Of a stretch of 64,000 nucleotides of DNA, positions 45,609 through 57,111 are shown one piece after another. The stretch comes from Acephala macrosclerotiorum (taxonomy: Eukaryota; Ascomycota; Leotiomycetes; Helotiales; Mollisiaceae). Within the stretch, counting starts at the first letter, position 1. Every line of letters begins with the position of its first letter. Below the pieces are notes generated by a model that made no database searches, was not told the DNA's origin, and saw only the letters and a list, made by a program, of their open reading frames with translations. The DNA lies in contig MU119281.1 in the NCBI GenBank assembly GCA_014904845.1, forward strand, positions 62,001 to 126,000, given 5' to 3'. Position numbers and translations under genes: made by a program.

Positions 45609-47928
45609 TCAGGGCATATTGTCGTTGAGAAACATGGACCAGTCTTGATCAATGTCTACTGTGCCATAATTGAGCCATGTCGTTGAATCCACTCCTGCAA
45701 GAGTTCCGAAGTCGTCAATTTCCCACGACATATCATCTGGCATAGAATAGGAAGAATCAATCGCAGGATACGAGAAAGGGTAAGCGTTGTCCAAATCGAG
45801 CTGATTCGCATTGTCAGAGGGAGTGACAGCGACTTGCGTGGTCACCGTCGTCGAAGAGGAGACTCGACTGGGTTGACTATGGTGGTTGCTCGAGAGTGTT
45901 GCCGAGTTTTGATTTGCATGTCTTCGAACGACTACGCCAAAGTATGGGATGGGTATTTTGATGGGTTCCGAGGTAGAGGTAGCGGTGCGATCATCCTTGG
46001 ACGAGAGAAGCATTAGAGCTTTGTGACACTGAGACGAGAGGCCGCATCCTTTCTTCTCATTCTCTTGGAAAAGGCTCTTCGCCGATGCAATTAGTCGCGA
46101 ATCCTCGTCAGATAACGTTAGGTTGGGTCCGGCTTCCAGCTTTGATAACCCGACAAGCATCACTGCTGCGGCCATAAATCCCATAAAATCAGCGGTCTTG
46201 CACTCGTACAGTTTCTCTCCATTGACGATGGTCCACAACGCAAGAAAACGCTTCAGCATCTGACGAGCAGCCTCAATACAGATCAACTTGCTGTGGTGAT
46301 ATGGATCGGACGTTGACGGGGTTATTAGAAATGGTAAATGTAGATACTTCTTGATCTGGAAGAAAAAAAAATGCTGCTGGAGACGGGTTCGTGTCTGGTC
46401 GACTTCTGATTCGGATCCAGATATTATACTTGGAACCTCCCACCATTCAGGTGGCATGGAAGCTGCGGTCGTACATAGTTGTTCATTCAGCTCAACAGTC
46501 TTAGCATACAAGGCTGTGCCACCCGCAAGATTTCGGTCCATTATCTTTCCAGCAATGGTGGCGCAACGATGAGTGAACTGGTGGGGAAGAAAGTCTCCTT
46601 CTCCGGTGTTCGCGACCACGGGTTGAACAAAGTGTGCATCGTTGACCCCATAAGGAAGACCTAGTAAGAGGCTCGCAAAGCGGTCGCCAAGGTAGAGAGC
46701 GGTCCAGATCATGTAGCTTTTCGGGTCTTGCTGTTGGTACCGATAAAGTCCCTTTTGTGAAATCAGAAAGTTGCTACGAGCAAGAAGGAAATGCAAGAAT
46801 AGATACCATCAATTGAGCCATGTTCAAGCCTTGGCGAAAGAGACACCAGCTCCTTCGCGGTTGCCCGGCATCAGTATATACCTTTGCCAAGAGCAGCAGG
46901 CACTCTAGTCCGTGGATTGTCTGAAGCCATGCTGGTTCTGAAAGAACCAAGCGCTCAACGAGCGGGTAAAGATGGCGATCCTTATTCGAAGAGCGAGCAT
47001 AGGCCGTCACGAGGATTGCCAGATCTAATGGATCTGTACTCGTATACAGCTGCGCAGCATATGCAGGGAGAGACAGTTCTCCTATTCCTCCGAAAGGATG
47101 AGATTTGCGGTAGAAGTGACTCCACCAAGATCCATTGGTCTCAAGAGTTGATTTCGTCTCATCATATCTAGTGCATTCAGCAGTTTACCCTCGTAGATTG
47201 AACGTATTACTTTACTTGGGAAGAGTGGACCTTAGCCTCTCACAGACCTTCCTGCTTTTTTGCCCATGCCGCTCAATTTGGTCTACATCTCTGAACTTAG
47301 CTGGAGATGCGATGTTCAACGACGATCCGAGAGTCATAGAACTTGTAGAGTTCGGAGTCTTTGAAGAGTTGTCCTTGCTAGCTCCCCTCGGAGACAGAAG
47401 CTTTGAGTCTGTCAGTCTTCAACAATTTGTAAATTATGTTCATCCCTTGCGCGTACCTCGGCATTGTCAAGGACAGACACAAATGGAGCTCGATCATCAA
47501 CTTCACCCCACGATTCTGTAATATCCTCCGTGTCACTGTCACTCCCAGAAAATCCTATCGGTTTGCTATGCTGTACCGCGCTATTTGGTAGCACTTGCAT
47601 GACAGTATCAAGCATAGACTCGAGTCGTGCAACTCTGTCACGCAGAGTCAAATTCTCGACCTTTGACAGGGGAATGACTCTATCTTGTTGGCTCCTGCAT
47701 CGAGATCCGCGAGCCGCACAAGGCGAGCATGTGGTTGAGTCTCCGGATGGCCAGGTGCAGCGGATCTTTCGTCGACGACCTAAGAATTGAAGGTCAGCTA
47801 TGTAAGTCTGTTTGTGATGGGCTGGACTCACACTCAATGCAGCTTTGTGTCCCTTTCCGTAATTTCTTCCGTCGGACGAAAGATTCCGTGTCGGCTTCCC
47901 TCTCCTGCCTCTGGCTTCTCTCAGCCAT
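45609..47928 (-). CDS. Zn2Cys6 transcription factor with fungal-specific TF domain
   Basis: Nuclear regulator. The ATG at 47928 starts MAERSQRQER. Exon 1 ends in SCIEC and, after an intron (donor GTGAGT near 47830, acceptor TTAG near 47781), continues RRRKIRCTWP and STTCSPCAARGSRC, giving CxxCx6CxnCxxCx6C. A coiled-coil-like stretch with LRDRVARLESML follows. Three further introns (about 47415-47460, 47165-47215 and 46755-46815) join to the fungal_trans-type middle region: LPAYAAQLYTSTDPLDLAIL, then YMIWTALYLGDRFASLLLGL. The acidic C-terminus ends DWSMFLNDNMP. Its start lies 392 bp from the divergent AKR gene, so both may share a promoter. It is the obvious candidate local regulator of the cluster. 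Confidence 0.9.
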
Positions 47929-48320
47929 GGACACGGGATAGGAGACTCGTTGTGGTTGAGGGATCGTGTAATCAGTATGCCTGTGGATTCACATGTAAAG
48001 TGTTGTGGGAGAAAGGGTGAGATGCGGTCGAGAAAAGACGTCCGCGATTCGGCCGCTTTTGGTCCGTGTCACATGATTGACACTGAAAGTAGGTGCATGA
48101 AGTGAGAACGGATGTCAGCTACGGCTCTGGTAAATAAACGGAGATTGGGGATTTGTTGATATTGTCTGCATTAGGGCCGTGGCAAGTGACGGGCCGGGTG
48201 ACGTACCATTGAAGTATAAAGCTCAGCTATTGCTAGGCAGACTGAATGTTTGTATCTCATCCACCAGTTTCACTCTGAACACCTACCTTTTCAATTAAAT
48301 CATCAGTCAATTCATCGAAC
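47929..48320. promoter_or_regulatory. Divergent promoter of the Zn2Cys6 and AKR genes
   Basis: 392 bp between two start codons on opposite strands. It contains CGG/CCG half-sites (for example cgcgattcggccgc near 48040 and gggccgggtgacg near 48190) that would suit a Zn2Cys6 factor, but no clear inverted CGG-Nx-CCG pair stands out. Confidence 0.4.
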
Positions 48321-49627
48321 ATGGCCTTCCTTTCCAGTACCGAGAAGCCAAACAGTCTGCTCAGGTACCATCGAGTTCTAAGCCCAAGTTGCGCTGTCAA
48401 GGTCTCGCCTCTTTGCCTCGGATCAATGAACTTTGGAGAAGCATGGTGAAAACCCCTCCCGAATTCATCGTTAGTCACGCTAAGAGTCGATAGGAAAGCA
48501 CACATGGGTGAATGCAACAAAGACACTTCCTTCTCAATTCTAGACCATTTCTACGAAATGGGAGGCAATTTCATCGACACAGCAAACGTGTATATGAAAG
48601 GAGAAACGGAGGAATGGCTAGGAGAATGGATGAAGTTGCGTGGTGTGAGGGACCAGATGGTCATTGCCACTAAGTATACGAGTACCTCTAAGTTCATGGC
48701 TTTAGAGCCACCGGGTATCTATTCCAACTATGGTGGCGAAAGCAAGAAGAGCTTGAAGATCTCACTCGAGAAAAGTTTGAAGAGCCTGCAGACGGATTAT
48801 GTTGACATTCTGTACGTCCACGCCTGGGAAGGCCTTGCCTCGATCCCAGAGATCATGCGTGCTCTCGACGATGTCGTTCGGACTGGAAAAGTTCTTTATC
48901 TTGGGATCTCGAATTGGCCAGCTTGGCTTGTGGTCAAGGCCAATGACTACGCTCGACAACATGGCTTTACACCTTTCGTGGTGTATGAAGGTCGCTGGAA
49001 CCCCGCAAACCGCGAGATTGAACGCGATGTGCTGCCAATGTGCAAGGCGGAAGGCATGGCCATAACGGTTTGGAGTCCATTGGGCTCAGGCAAATTCAGA
49101 GTCTCCACTGAAGAGGGCGCCAGACCTTTGGGAGGCAGTCTGGGACAAGCACCTGTGGAGGTCTACCAGAAGTTCGGAGAGGTCATGGAAAATATTGGGA
49201 AGAAAAAGAGCAGCGACTCCACAGCTGTTGCTTTGAGATACTGTATGCTGAAGGTAAGCACTGCCCTTTGCTCTATCTCGGAGCATCTTTGACCCCAACT
49301 TTTCAGGCGCCGTACGTCTTTCCCATTGTAGGAGGACGCAAGCTCGAGCACCTGAAGAAGAACATTGAAGCTCTCGCCATTGATTTGTCTGAGGACGAAA
49401 TCAAGGAAATCGAGGCGGTCGTCCCGTTTGACTTCGGTTATCCCCATTCCCTCCTCTCTGGTGATCCGTACAAGAACATCTCGAGCGAAAATCCAACTTA
49501 CTTCATTCGAACTTGCGGATATTTTGACGGCGTTGAAGAGCCAAAGGTATGCTCATCCGTCCTGCTCATCGTTTCGACCCGTCCGGTAAAGGACTAACGA
49601 CAGCAGGCCATCCGATTCCACCAATAG
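48321..49627 (+). CDS. Aldo-keto reductase, aryl-alcohol dehydrogenase type
   Basis: NADPH-dependent reductase of the AKR9/AAD group (which includes norsolorinic-acid-reductase-like enzymes). Four exons (48321-48445, 48494-49253, 49307-49546, 49607-49627) give 381 residues. VSPLCLGSMNFGEAW is the strand-1 motif. GNFIDTANVY holds the catalytic Asp and Tyr, VIATKYT the Lys and VDILYVHAWE the His. GISNWPAW, VVYEGRWNPANREIE and WSPLGSGK are typical. The cofactor end is FPIVGGRKLEHLKKNIEAL. All catalytic residues are present and the frame is intact. The last exon is only 21 bp (AIRFHQ, stop), supported by a normal GTATGC/CAG intron. Confidence 0.92.
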
Positions 49628-50693
49628 TCCAATTATGATTTATTGAACATAAAGAGGCCGAGGCAGTGAGAAAGAGTTTGAGGAGTTTTCCATGTTCAGC
49701 GAAATTGTGAATGCTGTCGCATAAAATCGAATAAAAGTTCCTGTCCACTCTCATGTCTACTCGGCGATGCAGACCGTAGTATATTTACTTGCTGATGTAG
49801 TCGCTGGAGCCTATGTTCGCCCCTTATTCCCGAAATGAAAGACTGAAGGGATGAGACTTCGTCCATCAGGACTCTTTGAAGTTTCAAGTTGGTCCTAGCC
49901 TCCGCGGATTGTATTCTGTTATTCGATCATAGCAAATCATCCCCCTGTTCCTTCGTATGCTCTGATGCTGGAAATTTAATTTCACGGTCATCACGCTACA
50001 AGAGGAAGGCAGAGATCGGCAGAGAGAGGTGGGAACAGGATCTTCGAAGGGGAGAGGAAGACGTCGGTCAGGAGTGCAGAAGTCAAGAAGGTAGGCACAG
50101 CTGGCCCTAATAGACAACGATCTCTAGCTTCGGGGAATTATTTCTTTTCTCTTGCAAGGATGGGGTACTCGGGTAGTACAAATGTCTGTACACATGTTAG
50201 AAGTTATGCTAGGAATAACAGTCAAGAATAGTTAAGTTCTTTCAATCAGACAATGTGCTTTGTTTTGCGCTTGATCATCTTCGAGGCAACGACAGACGTT
50301 CTGCCTACCTGACAATTTGCAAAAGGTGGAATGAATAAGGGCGCTATACTGAGACAGAGATGTGAGGATTATTGGCATTGTCTGCTAGGCTTTAGATGTA
50401 AATGGTGAGGGTTGTACTTCGTTTAGAGAAGCGTGAGCGCGTCGAGCGGCTGGAGTCGAGCTGGTCGCGATTTAATTGGATTTATTGCTAAGGTCCGTGC
50501 CATGCGAACAGCTTCGTCATCCCACCACGACACCTCCACAACGACAACGGCCATCTCCTCGAGCCTCTATCCCATGCGAGAATCCCACATGGTAATCCTA
50601 ATCTCGCTCCCCTAATTCTCTATGTGGCAGAGGTTAACAAATATCCTGAGGAAATAGGGAATACTCCACTAGCCCCGCCTCGAATCCAGCGCC
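49628..50693. other. Intergenic
   Basis: About 1 kb without a supported gene; short opposing ORFs only. Confidence 0.5.
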
Positions 50694-51752
50694 ATGTCAC
50701 CGTCATTCCTGCTCGGCCTACCTCTCGAGCTTCGAACCGAAATCTATTCCTACATCTTCACGACCCCCAGAAACCGAATCGAACTGGTGAATGTATACTA
50801 TGGAGGAGTGACGGGTGTAGCTGTATTCCACAAGATCCTGCCCCCATATGAGGATGGAGGAGAAGAGATTCGACTGTCCTTCCGAAGAACTTGCAGGCAG
50901 ATATATGCAGAAACGAAGGATCTACTGTGGAAAAACAACACCCTGCGTCTTGAATCGGTTCTTCAACCTGCACGCGAAGGCGTAATTGATCCTACTATCG
51001 TGGCTAAATTCCAACATCACGTCCGTTCAGTTCAGCTAGATATTGACCTACTGTTCGACAAGACATGGGCAGGCCAGCTGGCGTTTGGGCACAACCTTTC
51101 AATACTCGCCAATTGGGTGACTGAGGGTCATCTACAATCTATAACTCTGGCGGTAAGGTGCATGAATGGGAGCAACCATCTCACCCATAGACAATTGGAG
51201 AAAATCTTGAGCCACCGGAGACGCCCTGTGCACAACCAAATATACCATGAATATCTCAATGAACTCAGAAGCGGGACACGCGAATCTAGCCCTCTATCTA
51301 CCATCAACAGACGGCTAGTTATCGACACCGGTACCCCACACCTTGCAGGAACCACCTGGCGACCGCGGTAACTCATTCGTTCAGTTTGTGGCAACCCCAT
51401 GGAAATATTGGGAGAACTAGCGATTGCTTGGGGTGGACGTCTTGAGATGAACGGACTTGCCGCATACGAGGACGGGAAGTCAGTCGAAGAAGATATTTTC
51501 CTCGAACAAGTCGACCCTCATCAGTACTACTACTCAGATGATGTACATCTTTGGTTGATGACTGAAATTGTCACAGACCTAGTTGATGGGAAACATATCG
51601 GGGATGTCTTGTTGGATATGGATCGGCAGAGTCGAGCTGCGTATTATCGCAAGTTCGAACCTCAATTGCAGGCTCTAAAGGAGACGTATGGCATTCATCA
51701 GATTGCAAGCCCACGCCTCGAACAGGCTGAACCTGGAATGGGGTGCGCATAG
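50694..51752 (+). pseudogene. F-box/2EXR-like fungal protein with one nonsense codon
   Basis: A single frame of 352 codons interrupted only by TAA at 51369-51371. The N-terminus LLGLPLELRTEIYSYIF followed by RTCRQIYAETKDLLWKNNTL is the hallmark of a large fungal family of F-box/2EXR-like proteins of unknown role, often multicopy and fast evolving. After the stop the frame continues without a break through PMEILGELAIAWGGRLEMNG to a natural stop at 51752. CAA (Gln) to TAA would explain the stop. A functional shorter product of 225 residues is possible but lacks the usual C-terminal part. Confidence 0.7.
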
Positions 51753-53298
51753 AGTTATTGATTAACGTCTGGGCCGCGTTTGATAGTATTGCGTTGCAGA
51801 ATCAGTTTTTCCGCTGACTGCTTAAAATCCTACACTTAATTGTGTAGCTCAAGATGCAAGTGATGAGGTTGGTGGTGCGGGGTCATCCCAGCGAGTGAGG
51901 GTAATTCGGGTCCAGTGGACCGTATCTCAAGTCCGCCCCGCATCCCAAGTCGCCTTGCCCAGGGCCTCACGCCCAGCTCATGTGAAGCCTGAATGAAGAC
52001 GTGGCAAAGCAGCCAGATTCGGTGTGTGAAGGCCCAATTGCGATCTGCACCTTCCGGCGCTCCTGCAGCAGGGCATTCTCGGCTGGTGGGAGCAAGGCCT
52101 CCATTCGTCAACGCTTTGTTGCGGCTGCGTTTTATGTTGCCCAAAGGGTGGTGGAGTGCAAGCTCATCACTGCCAAATCCAATTTTGTGGGCAATTAGGT
52201 CCATTTCCTCCATTGCCACCCGCCGCTCCGTGTTTGTTGGCGGACCTTTTTTTTCTTTGGTAGTTGCTTGTCGTCGCAAGAGATTGTTCCTACGATGTTC
52301 CATACCAGATCAACGAGCGACGTCAGTCGCAATCCTTGTGGAGGGCCACCGTCTTTCATTCTATGAGAAATGTGTTCTCTTTGTGGTTTGGCCTGCGCGG
52401 GGTGGCGTTTGTCATTTGTGTTAGAGATACTGGAAGATAAATGGTGTTCTGATGAACAGGCTCTAGACCCCCGGCTCTGTCCATTGTAATTGAATTTATA
52501 CAAATAGAGGCTCAAGAGCTCGTCCGCTACGTAGAAAGAACGCCAGCACCCAACGAGATTCTATCTGAAACATTTCCTCATTGCCATCTTCCAGCGCTAG
52601 GGTAGTTATGACTCTCTAAACCCCTTCACCTCTTCTCACGGCGCCTCCCTTTGATATCTCGAACGTATTTACGAGTCACTGCCCGTCGCCAGAGATCCGC
52701 GGCCGGCCCGGCGCCGAGATCCGGTCTGAAATCTGACTTGAACTCCCCCACAAAAACTTCCTGCCAGCTTGTTCAACCCCCTCCACAGATCTCGGCGAAT
52801 TTTCAGCGGGAGGACCTGAACACCAATGCTTACGCCGAGCCCACAGTCAATGATAAGAGGAAGATCTCGAGGAAGCCCGTCTGCAGTCGATTGCGTGGTA
52901 GATACAATGTATCGCATGAGTATGCAGCATCCTAAATGGCAGAATGCCCTCCTGGAAATCGATATTAGCCCTGAAATCATCCTGCAAGACTTCGGGCTTC
53001 TTTTTAATAAACTCCACATTTCGTAGAGGATGCAGGTCAATGCAGACCCTCATGACCCGGTTCCAGTTTCCTAGAGAATTAGGCAAAGTAGGAGGCGATG
53101 ACAAGGTTGGGGAGCATAAAATTAAAATCTTTCAACAATTTGTTACTTCATATTGAGAGGTTACCTGGACTCCTATACTGTGTTTATTGCGAGAATGCAA
53201 GGCTTATGGGTTACGAAGTTTTCCTCTTTCCGACTGTCTCTAACACCAAATCGTCGTTCTCATCGTCTTTCCAAAGCTGCCACCACCCAGTGCCGCAC
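51753..53298. other. Intergenic with possible gene relic
   Basis: No supported gene. On the minus strand at about 51975-52030 a peptide reading HRIWLLCHVFI resembles HRVWLPYHVYI encoded near 61285-61320, suggesting relics of one family. Opposing ORFs at 52651-53040 are not convincing. Confidence 0.4.
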
Positions 53299-53904
53299 TT
53301 AAACTTGATTACCCGAGCTTCCAGCACAAATCTTTGTATTACTTTCTTCCTGTACCGTCATTTTCACCAAGTCTTCCTTCTCATTTAGCTCCCACTGATC
53401 CGCCCAATCAGACAACCCAGCATCCCACGACCACCTCATCCAACTCCCCAATATCAAACCGAACATAAGCACAGTGCTAAATACTGCCTCGCCACACTCT
53501 CTTGTACACCTAACCGTCCCCGCAACATCCTCTTTATCAATCGGAAAACATCCACCTAAGATCCACATCACCGCAACTGCAGAAGCTGCGGCAACGAGGA
53601 TTAGTGGTAAGGGAGACATTGGCGTGCTATGAAGCATAAAAACCTTCATGCATAATCCCCAAATAATGGGTACTATGACAGGGCTGATCGGTTTCCAGGT
53701 GACGTTATAGATCGCTCTTAAGATCTCGTTACGGTGTTCGGTGATAGTGTAGAAATACCCTAGATCGATGTAATCGTGACGGTGGGCGGTTTTGAGAATG
53801 GTTTCGATTGCACCGTAGATAACAAGGAGACGGTAGACACGGAAGATGAGAGGATTAGGCCGCAGGAGGTCGGCGAAAAATGATGCCATTATTGTAGACT
53901 CCAT
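53299..53904 (-). CDS. Small membrane protein, unknown function
   Basis: Single exon; the ATG at 53904 gives 201 residues (MESTIMASFFADLLRPNPLI). Hydrophobic segments appear at about 15-35, 75-95, 103-125 and 145-160, suggesting three or four membrane helices. A polar loop ITEHRNEILRA sits between the first two. The C-terminal 40 residues are acidic and polar, after a Trp-rich stretch WMRWSWDAGLSDWADQW. It resembles uncharacterised fungal membrane proteins, but I cannot name a family. It lies alone with a hAT-type MITE about 330 bp upstream of its start. Confidence 0.65.
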   Translation of the reverse strand: MESTIMASFFADLLRPNPLIFRVYRLLVIYGAIETILKTAHRHDYIDLGYFYTITEHRNEILRAIYNVTWKPISPVIVPIIWGLCMKVFMLHSTPMSPLPLILVAAASAVAVMWILGGCFPIDKEDVAGTVRCTRECGEAVFSTVLMFGLILGSWMRWSWDAGLSDWADQWELNEKEDLVKMTVQEESNTKICAGSSGNQV

Positions 53905-54227
53905 GAAGGTTGATTTGCAAAATGTCAATGAGAGTCACTGGTGGTTTGGAAGTTCAGGCATGTAGTGGAGGGAGGAAAGGTTTGTTCGAAAACTAGTCGA
54001 GGCTCGAATGGGATATTGTAGGTATTTTTGGATTGTTGGAAGTTCGACGCTAGCTGGTTCTGTTACGTCATAGGCGCTAAGGCTGCAGCACAGTATGCGT
54101 TCGCTGTGGAGAGAGAGCCCAAGTGGTTTTCCGTTGGGTTTCAGGTTCTTGCAATTGTTGGTCTCATAAATAGCTGTGGCGCAGTTGCGTTGGTGGAAAG
54201 AAACCAGGTCAAAATGTTTTGCCACCA
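53905..54227. other. Intergenic
   Basis: Upstream of the small membrane-protein gene. Nothing recognised. Confidence 0.5.
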
Positions 54228-54673
54228 GAGAACTGTAGGGCCGCCGTCGTATCCGCGAACTTCGAATAAATAGGTATTCGTAAATTCGATTCGTATCGAG
54301 TCGAATCGAATATGGGTCCTTACAATTCGAATTTATATCAAATCAAATATGAATTGGAGTCGATTTGATTCGACATATAGGTATCCTATTAAGGAGGGGT
54401 GAAGATTTGTAATTTTAGGCAGGATTGAAGCCTAATATAGAGTAAATGCCTCAGGATATGTGCTTAGTCGGCAGAGACTAGGTCTAATTAGGCTTAGCAC
54501 CATCAATTTTTGGGCCTAGTGCCCCCTGCCCAAATCCTTTGAATTAGTTCGATATTTATGAACCCTAGCCAAGTTCATACGAATCGAACTATTTCGGATT
54601 AATATTTGGCTTGTACGAATCAAACTTTGACAGATTTTATTCGATGCGATTCGACAGCAGCCCTAGAGAACTA
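54228..54673. mobile_element. 430-bp hAT-type MITE with 7-8 bp target duplication
   Basis: The left end TAGGGCCGCCGTCGTATCC (from 54236) and the complement of the right end TAGGGCTGCTGTCGAATCG (to 54665) are inverted repeats with C/T differences. The flanks GAGAACTG (54228-54235) and GAGAACTA (54666-54673) form the duplication with one mismatch. The inside is rich in ATTCGAT-like subterminal words on both strands and has no ORF. TAGGG ends with an 8-bp target site fit the hAT superfamily. Confidence 0.85.
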
Positions 54674-55591
54674 TAGATATTGGTTTCCTACAGATGCAGA
54701 CATGCAAATGGAGTAGGAGTACGGAGTAGATTTTCACCACGTTTTGCGCTACAGGAGTCTATATCCATTCCGTATAGGATGGGCTGAGGGGTATAAAGTA
54801 ATAAAATTACAGTACGGAGTACGGAGGGTACATTTGCATGTCGTACCCGTACAGCGCTTGCGATAGCGACCCCTGCTCAAGTCATGGGACTTTACTAACA
54901 AGTTTCTCCCTGATATTCCCTATTGCCACCATCTATATCTAAATAACTACCTTGTGACCCTTCCTTGGGCTTTCTCACAATCATTCCACCAGGAATAGAA
55001 TGTTGCATGAATTTCCAAAAAGCCTTACGAATACAACAGTCCAACAGTCCAACATCCCAGCCATCCAACAACCCAACAACCCAACAATCTAACAATCCAA
55101 CGTGCAAACAAGTTACAACATCAACATAAACGTCTTCACACAGCCCGCCCCTCACACTGCTAGTCTTTTTTTGTCAACTTCGTAGAATCCTTCAGGAATG
55201 AATGTTAATATTGGTTTCACAAAGCTGTCAACTTCTCGTATGGTCCAGTGGCGCAACTAAGCAGGAAATGTTGCCTCTATACTCCCCACAGAGATATAAG
55301 TATAAAGATGTAGACTGGAAATTATTGGATTGTTTTTGCGAACAACCATCATCTTCTCTTCCTTTCTCTTCCTAGTACTCATTCCAAACTTCTTTTGCTT
55401 CTATTCCACTTGCAAAAGCCCAGTACTAAAAGTATATCTTGTAAGTTAGCTCAACATAGTCAAAGTATCAAAGCAGCATATGAAAAAAAAAAAAAGATAA
55501 TGCTGACCCGTCTTGAGAAGGAACTGTATAGATAAAATTCCAAACCTTCCTATCTTCAGATATGTTCTTACGCCAAGCCATCACTATCAAA
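54674..55591. other. Intergenic with minisatellite
   Basis: Contains a degenerate CAACA(A/G)(T/C)CC array (about 55036-55103) and the leader of the secreted-protein gene. No gene. Confidence 0.5.
55036..55103. repeat. Degenerate CAACA-type minisatellite
   Basis: Tandem units such as CAACAGTC, CAACATCC, CAACAACC and CAACAATC, about eight or nine in all, slightly diverged. Confidence 0.75.
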
Positions 55592-56484
55592 ATGTCGAAA
55601 CTTCTGGTAGCAATGTTATTATTTGCCACACTCACGGCCGCATTCAAGGAAACCATCAATATTTATGGACCGGGTGACCACGACACAGTCAACAAATTGT
55701 ACCAAGCCTTTGGTGGATCATGGAACCTCTCTTTGTCGGGAATAGAGGGTTTCGAACAAGCGGCAATCAGTCAACTTACCTTCCACCCCTGGGATTCCGA
55801 CTCGACTGGTTATGATACCAACTCGTCTTCAATTTCCAATGCCAGGAGACGGGCTGTAACTCCGGAAGTAAAAGCGCCGTCATGTTACAACCAAAACGAT
55901 GGACACTATTCTCTGTTTACCGTCCAGCAGCAGCAATGGATTACTGAGGCGGTATGCAATGAATTTTTACAAGCGTATGTAACCTCTTTCTATTATCATA
56001 CTTCTTAAAACCGCCGTTTGGAGACCTTATTTCCCTATTCAAACTATCTCAGCTGTTGTTCTCATAACAAAAAGTGGTACTAAATATTTTAAGGGCAACA
56101 CCTTATGCATTTGCTGGGTTGGGAATACTTGTTAATGGTGTGGGCTGCACTACTATAACAAATCCACTTCGGAATACTCTATGTACGGTGATTGTTACGA
56201 TGATGGTCACGGCAGGCGGGGTGTATTTTCAACCACAGTATGCTAATGTATGCCTGGCAAATTTCAACGCCATTGAGAGATCATGTGGGCAGAGCGGGGG
56301 TGCTGTTGACTCGGAGTTGACTACCACGAGCTCTTTTCGAAATGGCCAATCCGTTATTGTGACTACTATCACTTCAACTATATGGGCTACAGAATCGCTC
56401 GACGAAACTCTGTCTGACGTATGCAGCGGTAGTAGTACATATTGCAAGACAATGGAATGTACAGGATCAGTATGTGACGGATAA
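55592..56484 (+). CDS. Cysteine-rich secreted protein, unknown function
   Basis: Two exons (55592-55974, 56094-56484; 119-bp intron with GTATGT donor, GTACTAA branch point and AAG acceptor) give 257 residues. MSKLLVAMLLFATLTAA is a classical signal peptide with a likely cut before FKETINIYGP. The mature part has ten Cys spread over both exons (for example CYN, VCNE, GCTT, LCTV, VCLA, SCGQ and, at the end, VCSG, YCK, ECT, VCD). A single internal hydrophobic stretch (YAFAGLGILVNGVG) sits near the exon junction. There is no known catalytic motif. Candidate extracellular or effector-type protein; no relation to a known toxin is claimed. Confidence 0.75.
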
Positions 56485-56771
56485 GGAATTTCTGTACGGA
56501 TTACAGGGGATTTTTGGATGTAGTTTAGCATGGGATCTGGTTTCGTCCTCTTGGTAGATATCTTAGTTATGTAACTTGAATAATACCTCCAAGTCAAATA
56601 GGATATTGTAGGGAGCCCTACGAAAGCATGCTCCGGACTTTTATGCAAAAAAACAGGGAGAGCACGGACTTCCAATAATCTCTTCTTATTGGACTGTCCG
56701 TTTTGCGACTGGGTCTGCCAAGGAATGGGCGCCAGGGGTATTAAAGCTCAAATAAGCCGCACTGAGTTACT
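56485..56771. other. Intergenic
   Basis: 3' flank of the secreted-protein gene, leading into the foldback repeat. Confidence 0.5.
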
Positions 56772-56850
56772 CTCCCCCCCCTTGAATTTTTCTAAGTGGG
56801 GTTCTAGTATTTTCTATGTGACCCACTTAGAAAAATTCAAGGGGGGGGAG
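56772..56850. repeat. Perfect 29-bp inverted repeat, 21-nt loop
   Basis: The arm at 56772-56800 starts CTCCCCCCCC and ends AAGTGGG; 56822-56850 is its exact reverse complement. Arms include a run of eight C (or G). The loop (56801-56821) is A+T-rich. No target duplication was identified, though ACT/AGT-like flanks exist. Confidence 0.9.
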
Positions 56851-56885
56851 TAGTCCACTTTCACAAAGGCCCTTCTTTTCGAACT

Positions 56886-56945
56886 GCCTACTTACCTACT
56901 TGCCTGCTTGCCTGCCTGCCTGCCCGCTTGCCCGCCCGCCTGCAC
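56886..56945. repeat. CTTG/CCTG/CCCG tetranucleotide microsatellite
   Basis: About 60 bp of diverged tetranucleotide units (CCTA, CTTG, CCTG, CCCG) on the plus strand, grading from CCTA to CCCG. Confidence 0.85.
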
Positions 56946-57111
56946 CCATTATGCCCGCATGCAAGGACTTGCTTTAATCAAACTTTTGATTTTAAAATGA
57001 TTCCCTTTATTCTCGTCTTTTTAACGTTAATATTCGAGAAAATAGACTTCAAAGCACGTCTAAAGCACGTCCAGCAATTTTTTTTGAGCGGCCCGAAGCA
57101 TTCCGAAAAAT

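Noticed and set aside
51836..52303. 155-codon minus-strand ORF
   Set aside because: Composition is low-complexity and Arg-rich and no domain is visible; only the short HRIWL peptide seems meaningful.
54895..55155. Minus-strand ORF with repeated LLDCWVVGLLD
   Set aside because: Product of the CAACA-type minisatellite read on the other strand, not a gene.
56772..56850. Transcription terminator
   Set aside because: Intrinsic terminators are bacterial; in this eukaryotic setting a 29-bp inverted repeat is better seen as a foldback repeat.
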